Origin: an uncultured Clostridia bacterium
GTDB lineage: Bacteria > Bacillota > Clostridia > Oscillospirales > Acutalibacteraceae
DNA length: 64,000 nt
Reading direction: 5' to 3'
NCBI GenBank assembly: GCA_947585745.1
Contig: CANPXF010000004.1
Location: 1 to 64,000, forward strand
A program made the translations under genes and the position numbers. Below, piece by piece: positions 15,953-25,380 of this stretch (its first letter is position 1; each line of letters starts with the position of its first letter). The notes under the pieces are model-generated. The model did not search any database and was not told where the DNA came from. It was given only the letters and a program-made list of their open reading frames with translations.

Positions 15953-17251
15953 CTAATTATTTACCTTTAATACAATTTTCACACAAAAAGTATTCTCTAA
16001 CTCGTCATATTCAAATGATATATCGCCATCATAATTCTTTACTATTCGTTTTATACTCTTAATTCCATAACCGTGTATTGATGATTTTTTCTTTGTAGTA
16101 ATAAGTTTTCCATTGTTCATAACCGGAGCATCTTTGCATGAATTGTTTATTTTAATGGTAACATAATTTACATTTGTAGGATATATAAGCAATTCAACTT
16201 TCTTATCTGTAGATTTATTACTTGCCTCAAAGGCGTTTTCAAGCAGATTATCTAAAATCGCAGTTAAATCATTATCCGCAATAATAGAGAAATCAATATC
16301 TCTGATATCACAAAAAAAATCAATTTTACTTTTCTTAAATGTTGATAAATACCTATTGATGATAGCATTAACTAAGTTGTTACTGCTGTATTTCTTAATA
16401 TATTTTATATCATAGTTGCCATACAGATTCTCAATATATTGATTTATTCCATCGTTATCGTTTGATTCTGATAATTCTTTAATGGACATCAAATGACGTT
16501 TTATATCATGTATTAAAATATTAGAATCTTCATACTGATTTTGAAGTATTGAATAATATGCTGTATCTATTTCCGATTTTTGCTGTTGCAACCTTAATTC
16601 TGCATTTTGTTGTTCAGCTCTGATTGTTGATTCGTGTACCCAAAATACTATTATATTTGAGTACATTAAAATTATGGTGGCGATACAAAATAGAATATAG
16701 GTAGAATTGTCAGTGTCGTTTGTTTTTGCTACATAGAAAATGCCAATTAGCATTAAAATTGATGAAATTGGTAGCAAGAAGAGCAGGGAGCTTTTTGCGT
16801 TAAATTTAAAATTGTTTTGCTTAAACGAGATTTTTGAAATAATATATGTAAGAATAAAGTAAAGAATTTTCGAACTGGCACTTTGTAAAATTAAGATAAT
16901 ATCATTTCCGGTATAATCAAGAATATCAATGTTAAATATCAGTTTTGATAAATAAACAATACAAAACTCAGTAACAATCATTAACGCACACAAAATAACT
17001 GTACTGAAAATAGACTGAAGAAAACTGCTTTTGTAACATAAAAAACACAATAAAAAATTGCATAACAAAAACATTATTAAATTTAAATTTGGTGTTTTTA
17101 TTTGATTGAATACAAATTGTAATAAAAATGATGACGAGAAGAAAATAAAGGTAATTTTAGAAGAATACTTTTCTTCAAATTTATTTGTAAAATAAATATA
17201 GGAAATCAGCGTCTCAAAAATGTATATAAAGAAATAACAAACAGTAGTCAT
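15953..17251 (-). CDS. AgrC-like sensor histidine kinase (GHKL family)
   Basis: A 432-residue membrane kinase. About six hydrophobic segments fill residues 1-205, followed by a coiled stretch with the phosphoacceptor His248 (LIHDIKRHLMS) and a C-terminal GHKL ATPase domain (N-box DNLLENAFEAS, G-box GYGIKSIKRI). This is the AgrC/quorum-sensing type that reads extracellular peptides. Its start overlaps the response-regulator stop by four bases, so the two are coupled. The matching autoinducer genes (agrB/agrD) are absent except for a 27-codon fragment next door, so the kinase may respond to peptide from other cells. Confidence 0.92.
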   Translation of the reverse strand: MTTVCYFFIYIFETLISYIYFTNKFEEKYSSKITFIFFSSSFLLQFVFNQIKTPNLNLIMFLLCNFLLCFLCYKSSFLQSIFSTVILCALMIVTEFCIVYLSKLIFNIDILDYTGNDIILILQSASSKILYFILTYIISKISFKQNNFKFNAKSSLLFLLPISSILMLIGIFYVAKTNDTDNSTYILFCIATIILMYSNIIVFWVHESTIRAEQQNAELRLQQQKSEIDTAYYSILQNQYEDSNILIHDIKRHLMSIKELSESNDNDGINQYIENLYGNYDIKYIKKYSSNNLVNAIINRYLSTFKKSKIDFFCDIRDIDFSIIADNDLTAILDNLLENAFEASNKSTDKKVELLIYPTNVNYVTIKINNSCKDAPVMNNGKLITTKKKSSIHGYGIKSIKRIVKNYDGDISFEYDELENTFCVKIVLKVNN

Positions 17252-17967
17252 TGAATACCTCCGGCAAAGTCGAAGAATGATTTTTTAAATTCAAGATATT
17301 TACGTTGTGATATACAATTAACTTCCAATGGACCAGTAGATGTTTTAAAGGTGATAACATTTCTATTAAAGTTAATTATATTCTGTAGATTCACAACAAA
17401 GCTTTTATGAGAAAAAACAAAACAGTTAGGTTGGTTAATTATTTCAAGCCATTCTAAAGGTTTCCTGTTTGTGGTAAATTTGTGCTTTTCGGTTACAATA
17501 AAAGAACCGTGTTTTTTGTTTTCAATATAAAGAATCTCTCTCGTTTTTATTCGATAGATCTCATCATAGTTTTTAATAACAATTTCTTTACTGATATGTT
17601 TATAATAATTGATTGCCTCAAGAAAATTTTTATTAAAGCGATTAATATCAATGGGCTTTGATAGATATCTGAAAACATTTATCTTCATAGCCTGGTCAAG
17701 GTAATCAGAAAAAGAAGTAAGAATAATTACGATTACATCCGGATTTAGTTCTTTTAGTTTTTTAGATAACTTTAATCCGCTGATTCCCGGAATTTCAATG
17801 TCAGTGATAGCGATATCATAACAAATATTTTCGTGTAGAATAAAATCAGCATTAGTATGAGAATCAATACTGAATTCTATGTTTTTTTCTTTCTCTATTT
17901 TATTTATTAGCGACTGAACTTGGTTAATGATTTGTTTGTCATCATCACAAATAAGTATCTTTAACAC
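17248..17967 (-). CDS. LytTR-family response regulator (AgrA/ComE-like)
   Basis: A receiver domain (ILICDDD at the N-terminus, phosphoacceptor Asp56 in IAITDIEIPG, Lys in YLSKPID) is joined to a LytTR DNA-binding domain (EIVIKNYDEIYRIKTREILYIE...FVFSHKSFVVNLQNI), about 239 residues in all. I chose GTG at 17967 because a purine-rich AAAAGGGGGGA RBS precedes it and the length then fits AgrA-like regulators. The frame is open upstream into an HTH gene, giving a possible fused protein. Likely targets are promoters in the 18,330-18,690 intergenic region, including the ABC transporter operon. Confidence 0.9.
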   Translation of the reverse strand: MLKILICDDDKQIINQVQSLINKIEKEKNIEFSIDSHTNADFILHENICYDIAITDIEIPGISGLKLSKKLKELNPDVIVIILTSFSDYLDQAMKINVFRYLSKPIDINRFNKNFLEAINYYKHISKEIVIKNYDEIYRIKTREILYIENKKHGSFIVTEKHKFTTNRKPLEWLEIINQPNCFVFSHKSFVVNLQNIINFNRNVITFKTSTGPLEVNCISQRKYLEFKKSFFDFAGGIQ

Positions 17968-18327
17968 AGCAATCCCCCCTTTTCGATGTGTATTATACAT
18001 CAAAATGGGGGATTTGTCATCTGATTTAGGCACCATATCATTAATCATTTCTATTGCTTCATCATTACACAGTTTTAAGTTGTCAATGAGTACTTTAGGT
18101 ACATCATCGGTACGAATAGTTTCCAGCAAAAAGTAGGCGGGCGTTGTTGATAGAGCAATGCAAATATTTGAAAAAGATTGTAAGCTTGGAATTGATTTAC
18201 CATTTTCAATATTAGAAATATAGTTGTCAGAAATACCTGCTTTTTCAGCTACAGTGCATTGCTTCAATCATAGTTCATGTCTTCGTTGAGAGATACGTTT
18301 TCCAAGGACACTAAAATCTATTTCCAT
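17968..18327 (-). pseudogene. XRE HTH regulator with in-frame TGA, fused to the response regulator frame
   Basis: ATG at 18327 with AGGAGAG upstream starts MEIDFSVLGKRISQRRHEL, then TGA at codon 20, then LKQCTVAEKAGISDNYISNIENGKSIPSL, an obvious XRE helix-turn-helix. The stop lies between helix 1 and helix 2. The rest of the frame continues without a stop into the LytTR regulator, so the normal end is also lost. Translation from the TTG just after the stop (18267) would make an HTH-lacking-helix-1 fusion. I treat it as an inactivated regulator of the kinase operon. Confidence 0.7.
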
Positions 18328-18624
18328 TATCTAACTCTCCTACTATAAGATTAAAAGGGGAAACGTATAATGTTAACATACGAAAAGTGTAAAAACATAC
18401 TGTTGAGTTAAAATATTAAATTATTTTTAGATTTTTACATTTTTATTTGTATATTTGTTGTAATATCTCAAATAAAATTATCATTTTGGCCTTTTTTCAT
18501 ATCGTTTTTGCTAAATTTAACATTTGAAAGAAATTATGTGTTATAATTAATAAAACCTATCTATCATATGTTATGGAGTCCTGAAAGCGTATAACATTTT
18601 TTACTCGTATTATTAAGTTTGATG

Positions 18625-18657
18625 GTTCTCTAAATAAATCAATTTTATTTAGAGAAC
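18625..18657. promoter_or_regulatory. 14-bp perfect inverted repeat upstream of the ABC operon
   Basis: GTTCTCTAAATAAA (18625-18638) pairs exactly with 18644-18657 around five bases, 31 bp before the first start codon. There is no T-run after it, so it is more likely an operator or a 5' leader hairpin than a terminator. The rest of 18,328-18,624 is AT-rich and should hold the divergent promoters; I cannot fix them with confidence. Confidence 0.55.
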
Positions 18658-18688
18658 AGTATTTATTATGAATTAGAGGTAGAATACT

Positions 18689-19360
18689 GTGTCAAAAAAA
18701 ATATATACAATATCAGTTTTAGTAATTTCATTTTTATTAATAGTGTTATTAGTTATTGGGTTCATAATAAAGTTAGGTTTAATTCCTACTAATAATGTTT
18801 ATAACACAGATAGTTCAGATAACAACCAGGACGGATTAAGTTATCCAACATTTGGTGCTTTTTTACAAAAGGATGCAAATACAATTCTCCAGTATTTTGA
18901 TGAAAAATGTAGTGACAATGAATATTACGATATATATGTAAAATATAATTCCATTTCTACTTCAAAAAAAGTTTTAGGATTTGATGTATGCCAGGACTTA
19001 TATGAAAAGAAGGATAAACATGGGAAAATTACTAATAATTATACCTATGCAGTTTGTGATGTTTCATTCTTAAATAAGAGTGATAAAGATTGTTATATTT
19101 ATTTAAATTGTGTCAATTTGGCATTTGAAGATACCCACGAATACTTATATTCACCCAGATCTTTTAATTCAGGAGGAAAAAGTCAACCTGGTTCAAAAAG
19201 TTATTTTAAAGTTAAATTAAAGCAAGGGAAAAAAGAAAACTTCAAAATTGTCTTCATAGTGGCTGATAATGATTTAGCTCAGATAAAGAAACAATCACTG
19301 ATTTTGGTAGCTCTTGCTTATATTCCACCGGACGCGAGTATTCCTATAATTTCTAAATAA
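18689..19360 (+). CDS. Membrane-anchored extracellular protein, first gene of ABC operon
   Basis: A 223-residue protein from GTG (RBS GAGGT). One N-terminal transmembrane helix (about 5-30) is followed by an outside domain of beta-rich character with a stretch (YAVCDVSFLNKSDKDCYIYLNCVNLAFED) like telokin/DUF4352-type immunoglobulin-like folds. It has no Cys lipobox. It precedes three permease genes and resembles the last gene of the operon (22452-23030) in layout, so both may be accessory subunits of the transporter or immunity proteins. Not recognised as a named family. Confidence 0.65.
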   Translation: MSKKIYTISVLVISFLLIVLLVIGFIIKLGLIPTNNVYNTDSSDNNQDGLSYPTFGAFLQKDANTILQYFDEKCSDNEYYDIYVKYNSISTSKKVLGFDVCQDLYEKKDKHGKITNNYTYAVCDVSFLNKSDKDCYIYLNCVNLAFEDTHEYLYSPRSFNSGGKSQPGSKSYFKVKLKQGKKENFKIVFIVADNDLAQIKKQSLILVALAYIPPDASIPIISK

Positions 19361-19374
19361 GATAAGGAGAGAAA

Positions 19375-20199
19375 ATGCTTAACTTAATAAAGACAGAAAT
19401 AAAAAGAAATTTTACCGGTCGTTGGTTTTGGTTGTCAGTGATAATTTCAGGAACATTAGTTATTTGGTATTCTATAGACCGAATACCGTTTTGTATACAA
19501 TCTAATTTAATGATACTTGAAAATTCTTATCCCGATGATTTTTTGGAAATATCTTTCACAAATTGGATTGGAAGCCACAATATTTATCTACAGCAAAACA
19601 TTTTTTATTTGATTCTTCCTTTTTTAGCTACCATTCCTTTCGGAAAATCATTTTATGAAGATTTAAACCAAGGTCTAATAAAGAATATATGTATACGTAC
19701 GCCTAAAAAAAACTATTTAATTTCAAAATATATTGTAGTTTTTTTGAGTGGCGGATGTGCTGTAGTTATACCAATGATTTTTAGTTTTATGATATCTTCT
19801 GCTTTTTTGCCAACAATGTTGCCTGAAGTATCATATGTGTATACAAATATTTTCCCAATATATAAATGGTCAAATTTATTTTTTGAAAATCCTTTTGTTT
19901 ATACGATTTTATATGGCATTACAGTTTTTATTTTTTCTGGATTTTTTGCATGTATGTCTTTGCCGATTACTTACTTTTCCAGCAAAAGTTTTCTTCCAAT
20001 CCTTTTTCCGTTTATCATTTATATAGTTTCTTCAATGTTTTTTGAATTATTTGATATGCCGGGATTTAGCTTAAGGCAAATACTAACAACAACCGGCGAA
20101 CAAGGAACGACTATGACTGTAGTGTTATTAGCAGTATTTCTAGGTGTGTTTTCTTTCATACCATATTATTTTATTGGGGTAAACAATGATGTTGTGTAA
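19375..20199 (+). CDS. ABC-2-like permease subunit 1
   Basis: A 274-residue integral membrane protein with about six transmembrane helices and short loops, and an N-terminal cytoplasmic MLNLIKTEIKRNF typical of ABC-2 exporters of the bacteriocin-immunity type. GGAGAG precedes the ATG. It overlaps the next gene by 14 bp. With two further permeases and an ATPase it builds an export or immunity complex in the membrane. Confidence 0.75.
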   Translation: MLNLIKTEIKRNFTGRWFWLSVIISGTLVIWYSIDRIPFCIQSNLMILENSYPDDFLEISFTNWIGSHNIYLQQNIFYLILPFLATIPFGKSFYEDLNQGLIKNICIRTPKKNYLISKYIVVFLSGGCAVVIPMIFSFMISSAFLPTMLPEVSYVYTNIFPIYKWSNLFFENPFVYTILYGITVFIFSGFFACMSLPITYFSSKSFLPILFPFIIYIVSSMFFELFDMPGFSLRQILTTTGEQGTTMTVVLLAVFLGVFSFIPYYFIGVNNDVV

Positions 20200-20938
20200 T
20201 AGTATAAGGAGATATTTATTTCCAATTTTATTGTTTGCCTTCTTTATATCATTTTCTGATTTCGTGTATTTTGCTGTTATAAATACTTTCATGATGTCAA
20301 TATCATCAGAAGTATGTGTCGCTGATTTTTTGGAAGAATCTTGTGCCGGAAACTACATGAACCTTATAGTTATACCTATTTGTTCTGTTTTTATTACAGA
20401 ATTATCTGATTTTCAGAAAAATACAATTAACTATTATTATCGTATGAAATCCAGAAAAATAATAGCTTTAAGGCAATTTGTCAGAGTGCTTTTGTTGTCT
20501 ATTACAATATCTGCTTTTTTGGTATTAATATCAAGTATAATAGGAGGATTGTTTTCATCTGAATTGATTAATTGGAACAGCCGTACAAGTTATTCCTATC
20601 TAAGTAAGGGACTCATATTTGATTTCAATTTCTTTTATATTTTTGAATTGACTTTTTTTAAGATTTTATTACCAATTTTGTTTTTCTCTCAGTTGGAATG
20701 TATTATTAATTTAGTAACCAAAAGGGTAATTTCTTTTTTTATCGTTGTATTACTGTCGGGTGTAAATGTGTTTGGTTATGTAAAATTTTATCTTGGTTTT
20801 ATTTGTGATAATGCGATAAATCCCTCAAATTATTTAAGTACGACTACTGCGATTTTACTATTCATCATTTTTCCGCTATTAATAACACTTTCTCTTTATA
20901 TTTTTGTAAAGCTTTTTGACAGAAAGGACTTTATATAA
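20186..20938 (+). CDS. ABC-2-like permease subunit 2
   Basis: A 250-residue membrane protein with about six helices, starting inside the previous gene (ATG at 20186, overlap 14 bp). A cytoplasmic loop (DFQKNTINYYYRMKSRKIIALRQ) has the usual ABC-2 coupling-helix look. Same operon as the ATPase at 21791. Confidence 0.7.
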   Translation: MMLCNSIRRYLFPILLFAFFISFSDFVYFAVINTFMMSISSEVCVADFLEESCAGNYMNLIVIPICSVFITELSDFQKNTINYYYRMKSRKIIALRQFVRVLLLSITISAFLVLISSIIGGLFSSELINWNSRTSYSYLSKGLIFDFNFFYIFELTFFKILLPILFFSQLECIINLVTKRVISFFIVVLLSGVNVFGYVKFYLGFICDNAINPSNYLSTTTAILLFIIFPLLITLSLYIFVKLFDRKDFI

Positions 20939-20939
20939 A

Positions 20940-21773
20940 ATGAAAAATGGTTTTTCAGTTATAATAAAGCGCTTTATAGTGGAAGGAATAGTAGAAAAAT
21001 GGAAGTTTTTTCTATTCGTGATTTTATTATTTGCCTCTATTGATTTTATATTTGTAAAAAATGTATCTAATGTTTTTAGTGAAAGTGAACTAAACATAAA
21101 AGTAGGAATTGCTGATATGTTTATGAATCTATTTCTTGGTAATCCACCTTTTTCTTCAGAGGAAAACCAAGGAATAAACATTCAAATGATTTGGTTTGTT
21201 TTCCATTCTTTAATATTTTCTTTCGTAGCCTATTATGCGACCAGCGATTTAAAAAACGGCTCGTACATATTTCTTATAAAAATCAAATCAAAAATAATGT
21301 GGTGGTTATGTCGGGTTTTATGGTGTGCTGTTTTTGTGTTGATATACTACTTTTTATTCTTTATTGTTTCTTGTGCCTTTGCTTGTTTGTTTGGCAGTAT
21401 TTCCTTTACTCCTAATCAAAACATTGCCAGCGCTTTTTGGGAATTGGATTTAACAGGATTGTCAGATTATCAATTTTGGTTTGATGTGTTTTTTTTACCA
21501 CTGATTATTTCTATCGCAATATCAATTGTAGAGATGACGATTTGTCTTGTGCTAAAACCAATTTTAAGTTTGATTATTGTAATTGGTTATATTATTGTAT
21601 GCGAGTTTTATAGCGAGCCGTACTTGCTGTTCAATTATATAATGATCCTTCGTGACAATTTTATGGGAGTAAAGAATATCAATAATGAAGTGGCATTTTT
21701 TATTGCTGTATCAATAATTGTATTTTGTTCAATTATAGGCAGTACTATTATTAAAAAGAAAGATATGAGTTAG
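20940..21773 (+). CDS. ABC-2-like permease subunit 3
   Basis: A membrane protein of 277 residues with about six helices. I place the start at ATG 20940, one base after the previous stop; AAAGGA lies 12 bases upstream. A TTG at 20916 would overlap the preceding gene. A loop ATSDLKNGSYIFLIKIKSK resembles ABC-2 permeases. Three different permeases for one ATPase recall lantibiotic immunity (LanFEG) and some BceAB-unlike exporters. Confidence 0.72.
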   Translation: MKNGFSVIIKRFIVEGIVEKWKFFLFVILLFASIDFIFVKNVSNVFSESELNIKVGIADMFMNLFLGNPPFSSEENQGINIQMIWFVFHSLIFSFVAYYATSDLKNGSYIFLIKIKSKIMWWLCRVLWCAVFVLIYYFLFFIVSCAFACLFGSISFTPNQNIASAFWELDLTGLSDYQFWFDVFFLPLIISIAISIVEMTICLVLKPILSLIIVIGYIIVCEFYSEPYLLFNYIMILRDNFMGVKNINNEVAFFIAVSIIVFCSIIGSTIIKKKDMS

Positions 21774-21790
21774 TAAAAGAGGTAATAGAT

Positions 21791-22444
21791 ATGAAAATTT
21801 GTATAGAGAATTTAACGAAGAAGATTTCAAAAAATGTAGTTTTAGATAATATCAATTTAGATTTATTCGGAGGAAATATATATGGTTTTGTTGGGAGAAA
21901 TGGTTCAGGAAAAACAATGCTGATGAGAGCAATTTGTGGCTTAATTTTGCCAAGTCAGGGGTGTGTGAAGATTGACGATAAAATTATAGGAAAGGATATA
22001 TCCTTTCCTCCAAATGCGGGAGTATTAATAGAATATCCGGGGTTTATTTCGTCTTATAGTGGTTTTAAAAATTTAAAAATAATAGCAAGCATACAAAAGA
22101 AAATTTCAGATGAAGATATAAGAAAAGCGATGATTGAAGTTGGATTGAATCCCGATGAGAAAAAAAGCTATAGAAAATATTCTTTAGGGATGAAACAAAA
22201 ATTAGGTATAGTAGCGGCAGTTATGGAAAACCCGAAGTTACTGATTCTAGATGAACCATTTAACGCTTTGGACGAGGAGTCAGTTAATAAGGTAAGAAAC
22301 ATAATATTAGAAAAAAGTAATGAGGATAATATAATTATTATCTCGTGTCATGATTATGAAGAGATAAATATGCTTTGTAACAAAATTATAAAAATTGATT
22401 CAGGCAAGGTTGTTAATATTCGTGAGAATTTTATAGAGGTATAG
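21791..22444 (+). CDS. ABC transporter ATP-binding protein
   Basis: A 217-residue ATPase with Walker A GRNGSGKT (about 35-42), signature YSLGMKQKLG, Walker B LLILDEP and a switch His (SCHD). A GLLxPSxG-like segment (LILPSQG) places it with drug/bacteriocin ABC-2 exporters. AGAGG precedes the ATG. It energises the three permeases upstream and is followed by an accessory gene 7 bp later. Confidence 0.92.
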   Translation: MKICIENLTKKISKNVVLDNINLDLFGGNIYGFVGRNGSGKTMLMRAICGLILPSQGCVKIDDKIIGKDISFPPNAGVLIEYPGFISSYSGFKNLKIIASIQKKISDEDIRKAMIEVGLNPDEKKSYRKYSLGMKQKLGIVAAVMENPKLLILDEPFNALDEESVNKVRNIILEKSNEDNIIIISCHDYEEINMLCNKIIKIDSGKVVNIRENFIEV

Positions 22445-22451
22445 TTTGAGT

Positions 22452-23030
22452 ATGCAAAAAGTAAAATTGATAGTTTTGATTTGTTCTGTTGTGGCACTTG
22501 TCGGTCTGTTTTGTACCGGCGTTGTTAGCGTCAACTTAAAATTTCCACAAAATATTAGAATAATATATGAACAAGAGGATGAATTTACATCCCAAAATGC
22601 ACAATTTAAGATTATAGATGCTTCTTTTTTAGATGAGCATACTATTAGAGAAGATGAAGGTCTAGTTAAAACAATTGACGAGTACTCGGATTTTTTAGAT
22701 GATGGTCAGCTGAATTTAGCAATAGTTAAACTACAAATCAATAATAATAGTAAAAAAACAATCAATCTTGATTTGACTTTATTTCATCTGGAATCCGGCT
22801 CCTTCTCATCACAATTTTTTTATCCTATTTCTTTGTATTACAGTGATTGTGGAATGTATTTAACTTTAGAGCCTCAAGAAGTGAAAGAAATAACAGTGGG
22901 GGTTCCAATTTCTTCGGTGCATTTTTTAGATTATAATTCTAATGAAATAAAAAAAAGAAACTTTTATGTAGTTAGTTCCTTGTACCCAAGAAAGACAATG
23001 GTAAAACTAAATTTTAATTATAAAAATTGA
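22452..23030 (+). CDS. Membrane-anchored accessory protein, last gene of ABC operon
   Basis: A protein of about 192 residues. One N-terminal helix (KLIVLICSVVALVGLFCTGVV) is followed by an extracellular domain with an NLAIVKLQINNNSKKTINLDLTLF beta segment like DUF4352 folds, similar in plan to the first gene of the operon. ATG at 22452 has GAGGT 11 bases upstream; a TTG at 22446 is an alternative. Function not known. Confidence 0.6.
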   Translation: MQKVKLIVLICSVVALVGLFCTGVVSVNLKFPQNIRIIYEQEDEFTSQNAQFKIIDASFLDEHTIREDEGLVKTIDEYSDFLDDGQLNLAIVKLQINNNSKKTINLDLTLFHLESGSFSSQFFYPISLYYSDCGMYLTLEPQEVKEITVGVPISSVHFLDYNSNEIKKRNFYVVSSLYPRKTMVKLNFNYKN

Positions 23031-23066
23031 TAGAATATTGCATTGATTAAAATGAATTAACTATCA

Positions 23067-23258
23067 CTTGCTTTTGTTTTGCCCAACTGGGCTCGAAAGG
23101 CGGAAAAAGGAAATGCTCCTGCGTGAGCATTTCCCCGCCGTTGGGTTTAGACCGTTTTAACCTTTAATACCGCTTTTTCAATCGGGCACGGAGCTTATTT
23201 TTTTATCAACGTAACAGTTGAGGAGTCAAAAAATAAACCGCATAGATAAGCCAAAAAT
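23067..23258. repeat. tRNA-Asn-associated structured repeat, copy B, with displaced tRNA flank
   Basis: It contains the T-arm inverse complement (23083-23097) and the second hairpin (about 23107-23132 in GGCGG/CCGCC). It ends in a degenerate tRNA 3' end (CAGTTGAGGAGTCAAA) followed by AATAAACCGCATAGATAAGCC, the sequence that lies immediately downstream of tRNA-Asn at 80-100. The first terminator arm is lost. I read the right edge as a former attachment junction. Confidence 0.85.
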
Positions 23259-23428
23259 GACTTGCTTTTACTGTTGTGATAACGAGAGATTCCTCCTTAT
23301 GGTTAAGGTTCTATAGTATAAGTTGGAACTCTTTGGTAGTGCTGGTGATAGGTGATATTAAACATTTGATTTACAAATCCAGCAAACTATGATAGAATAA
23401 TTATATTATAGTTATAGGATGAGTGGTT

Positions 23429-24277
23429 ATGAGCAATATTATTGATGCAATTTATAATTTAGTAAACAGACCTATAGTTGAAATTGTAGATAGTTATTCT
23501 GGTAAAAATAGGGCTAATAATGCAGGAGATGCACTTGAAGAATATATAAAAGATTTATTTGCCAATTCTTTTGATTTTGAAGAAACCAGTAGAATCAAAA
23601 AATGGAGTGAAGAATTTAGTTATTTAGGCAATAATTCTAATCCTCCTGATGCAATGCTTCATGGCGGAGATGCCATTGAAATTAAAAAAATAGAGAGTGA
23701 TAATTCTGCATTAGCTTTGAATTCAAGTTATCCTAAACAAAGGTTGTATAGTAGCAGTACTATGATTTCGAACGCATGTAAAGATGCAGAAGAATGGAAT
23801 AAAAAAGACATGATATATGCAGTTGGTGTTGTTAGAAACAATAGTTTGCAACATCTTTCTATGGTTTATGGACTGGATTATTGTGCTAATAAAAAGTGTT
23901 ATCAGCGAATCAAATCTACCATAAAAAATGGTATAGAAACAATAAGTGGAGTAGAATTTGCAAAAACAAATGAATTAGCGCGAGTAAATAAGGTGGACCC
24001 TTTAGGAATAACTTATTTAAGAATTAGAGGTATGTGGGTCATTGAGAACCCATGGACTGTATTTAACTATGTATATCAAAGAGATCATAGCAAGAAGTTT
24101 GATTTCATGTGCATTATAAATCAAACTAAATGGGAAAAGTTTCCAAACAAAGAATTATTGGAAACTATCCATGATGAGAGATTTGATATTACAGATGTTA
24201 AAATAAAAAGTCCAGATAATCCAGCAAAACTTGTTAAAGCAAAGTTGATTACTTTTTATATTGATAAGGAGGATTGA
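23429..24277 (+). CDS. NgoPII-like type II restriction endonuclease (GGCC)
   Basis: A 282-residue endonuclease closely resembling, from memory, Neisseria NgoPII: shared stretches are [48 protein letters not shown] and [19 protein letters not shown]. The PD-(D/E)xK core is PPDAML...AIEIKK. NgoPII cuts GGCC, so this is the expected site. Start at ATG 23429 with AGGA upstream. It ends two bases before the methyltransferase start. The pair sits between repeats B and C as a compact cargo cassette of low GC. Confidence 0.92.
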   Translation: MSNIIDAIYNLVNRPIVEIVDSYSGKNRANNAGDALEEYIKDLFANSFDFEETSRIKKWSEEFSYLGNNSNPPDAMLHGGDAIEIKKIESDNSALALNSSYPKQRLYSSSTMISNACKDAEEWNKKDMIYAVGVVRNNSLQHLSMVYGLDYCANKKCYQRIKSTIKNGIETISGVEFAKTNELARVNKVDPLGITYLRIRGMWVIENPWTVFNYVYQRDHSKKFDFMCIINQTKWEKFPNKELLETIHDERFDITDVKIKSPDNPAKLVKAKLITFYIDKED

Positions 24278-24279
24278 TT

Positions 24280-25287
24280 TTGAATATAATAAGTTTATTT
24301 TCAGGGTGTGGTGGATTAGATTTAGGTTTTGAAAAAGCTGGTTTTGTTATATCTGTTGCAAATGAATATGACAAAACAATATTTGAAACTTATGAAATTA
24401 ACCATCCAAATACTAAATTAATAAAAGCTGATATCAGAAAAATAACAAAAGATGATATTTTGCCATATATAGATGGAGAAGTGGATGGAATAATTGGTGG
24501 ACCTCCTTGCCAATCATGGTCGGAAGCAGGTGCACTGAAAGGTATAAACGATCCAAGAGGAAAGTTATTTTTTGATTATATAAGAATTCTGAAAGAATTT
24601 AAGCCTAAGTTTTTTTTAGCTGAGAATGTTAGTGGAATGTTGTCAAACAGAAATAGTGAAGCAGTAAAAAAAATTATAAAACTTTTTAAAGATGCTGGAT
24701 ACGATGTTTCATTAACATTAGTGGATGCTAAAGATTATGGGGTAGCAGAAGAAAGAAAGAGAGTTTTTTATATCGGATTTCATTCCGACTTAAATATAGA
24801 TTTTTCTTTCCCAAAAGGATCTACTGAAGATGATGATAAAAAAATAACCTTGAAAGATATCATTTGGGATTTGAAAGAATCAGCTGTTCCAGCTAAGAAC
24901 GGAAATCGTCATAATGAGAAATCAATAAATAATAACGAGTATTTTGTTGGATCCTATTCGCCTATTTTTATGAGTAGAAACAGGGTTAAGGCATGGAACG
25001 AACAAGCGTATACTGTTCAGGCTTCAGGAAGACAATGTCAACTACACCCTCAAGCACCTAAAATGGTTAAAGTAGCAAAAAATGATTGTAGATTTGTAGA
25101 GGGAATGGAGCATTTGTATAGGCGTATGACTGTTCGTGAAATTGCTCGAATTCAAGGATTTCCAGATGATTTTGTTTTCAAATACAGCAATGTAGATACC
25201 GCCTATAAAATGATTGGAAATGCTGTTCCTGTGAATTTAGCATATGAAATTGCAAGTTCAATAAAGATACAATTAGAAAATCAATAA
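24280..25287 (+). CDS. Cytosine-C5 DNA methyltransferase (NgoPII/HaeIII type)
   Basis: A 335-residue C5-methyltransferase that protects the host at the endonuclease's sites. Motif [18 protein letters not shown], motif [14 protein letters not shown] with the catalytic Cys, motif VI ENVSGM, motif VIII ([16 protein letters not shown]), target-recognition segment and motif X ([15 protein letters not shown]) are all present. I prefer TTG at 24280 (MNIISLFSG) since GGAGG is about nine bases upstream; another TTG at 24274 is too close. Close to M.NgoPII/M.HaeIII from memory, hence GGCC. Confidence 0.95.
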   Translation: MNIISLFSGCGGLDLGFEKAGFVISVANEYDKTIFETYEINHPNTKLIKADIRKITKDDILPYIDGEVDGIIGGPPCQSWSEAGALKGINDPRGKLFFDYIRILKEFKPKFFLAENVSGMLSNRNSEAVKKIIKLFKDAGYDVSLTLVDAKDYGVAEERKRVFYIGFHSDLNIDFSFPKGSTEDDDKKITLKDIIWDLKESAVPAKNGNRHNEKSINNNEYFVGSYSPIFMSRNRVKAWNEQAYTVQASGRQCQLHPQAPKMVKVAKNDCRFVEGMEHLYRRMTVREIARIQGFPDDFVFKYSNVDTAYKMIGNAVPVNLAYEIASSIKIQLENQ

Positions 25288-25336
25288 AAATTTAGAAGCA
25301 GAATTAGAAAATAACAGAGAAAAATAATAATCACTT

Positions 25337-25380
25337 AAGTCAGTTATAATAGATCTAATGTCTTTAATAACTGACTTTTT
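25337..25380 (+). terminator. Terminator after the restriction-modification pair
   Basis: AAGTCAGTTAT (25337-25347) pairs with 25367-25377 and is followed by TTTTTT, 50 bp after the methyltransferase stop. Confidence 0.75.

Noticed and set aside
17248..18267. A genuine HTH-response regulator fusion protein
   Set aside because: A good GTG start with RBS at 17967 gives a standard AgrA-size protein, and the HTH part has a TGA after codon 19. The fused frame looks like loss of a stop.
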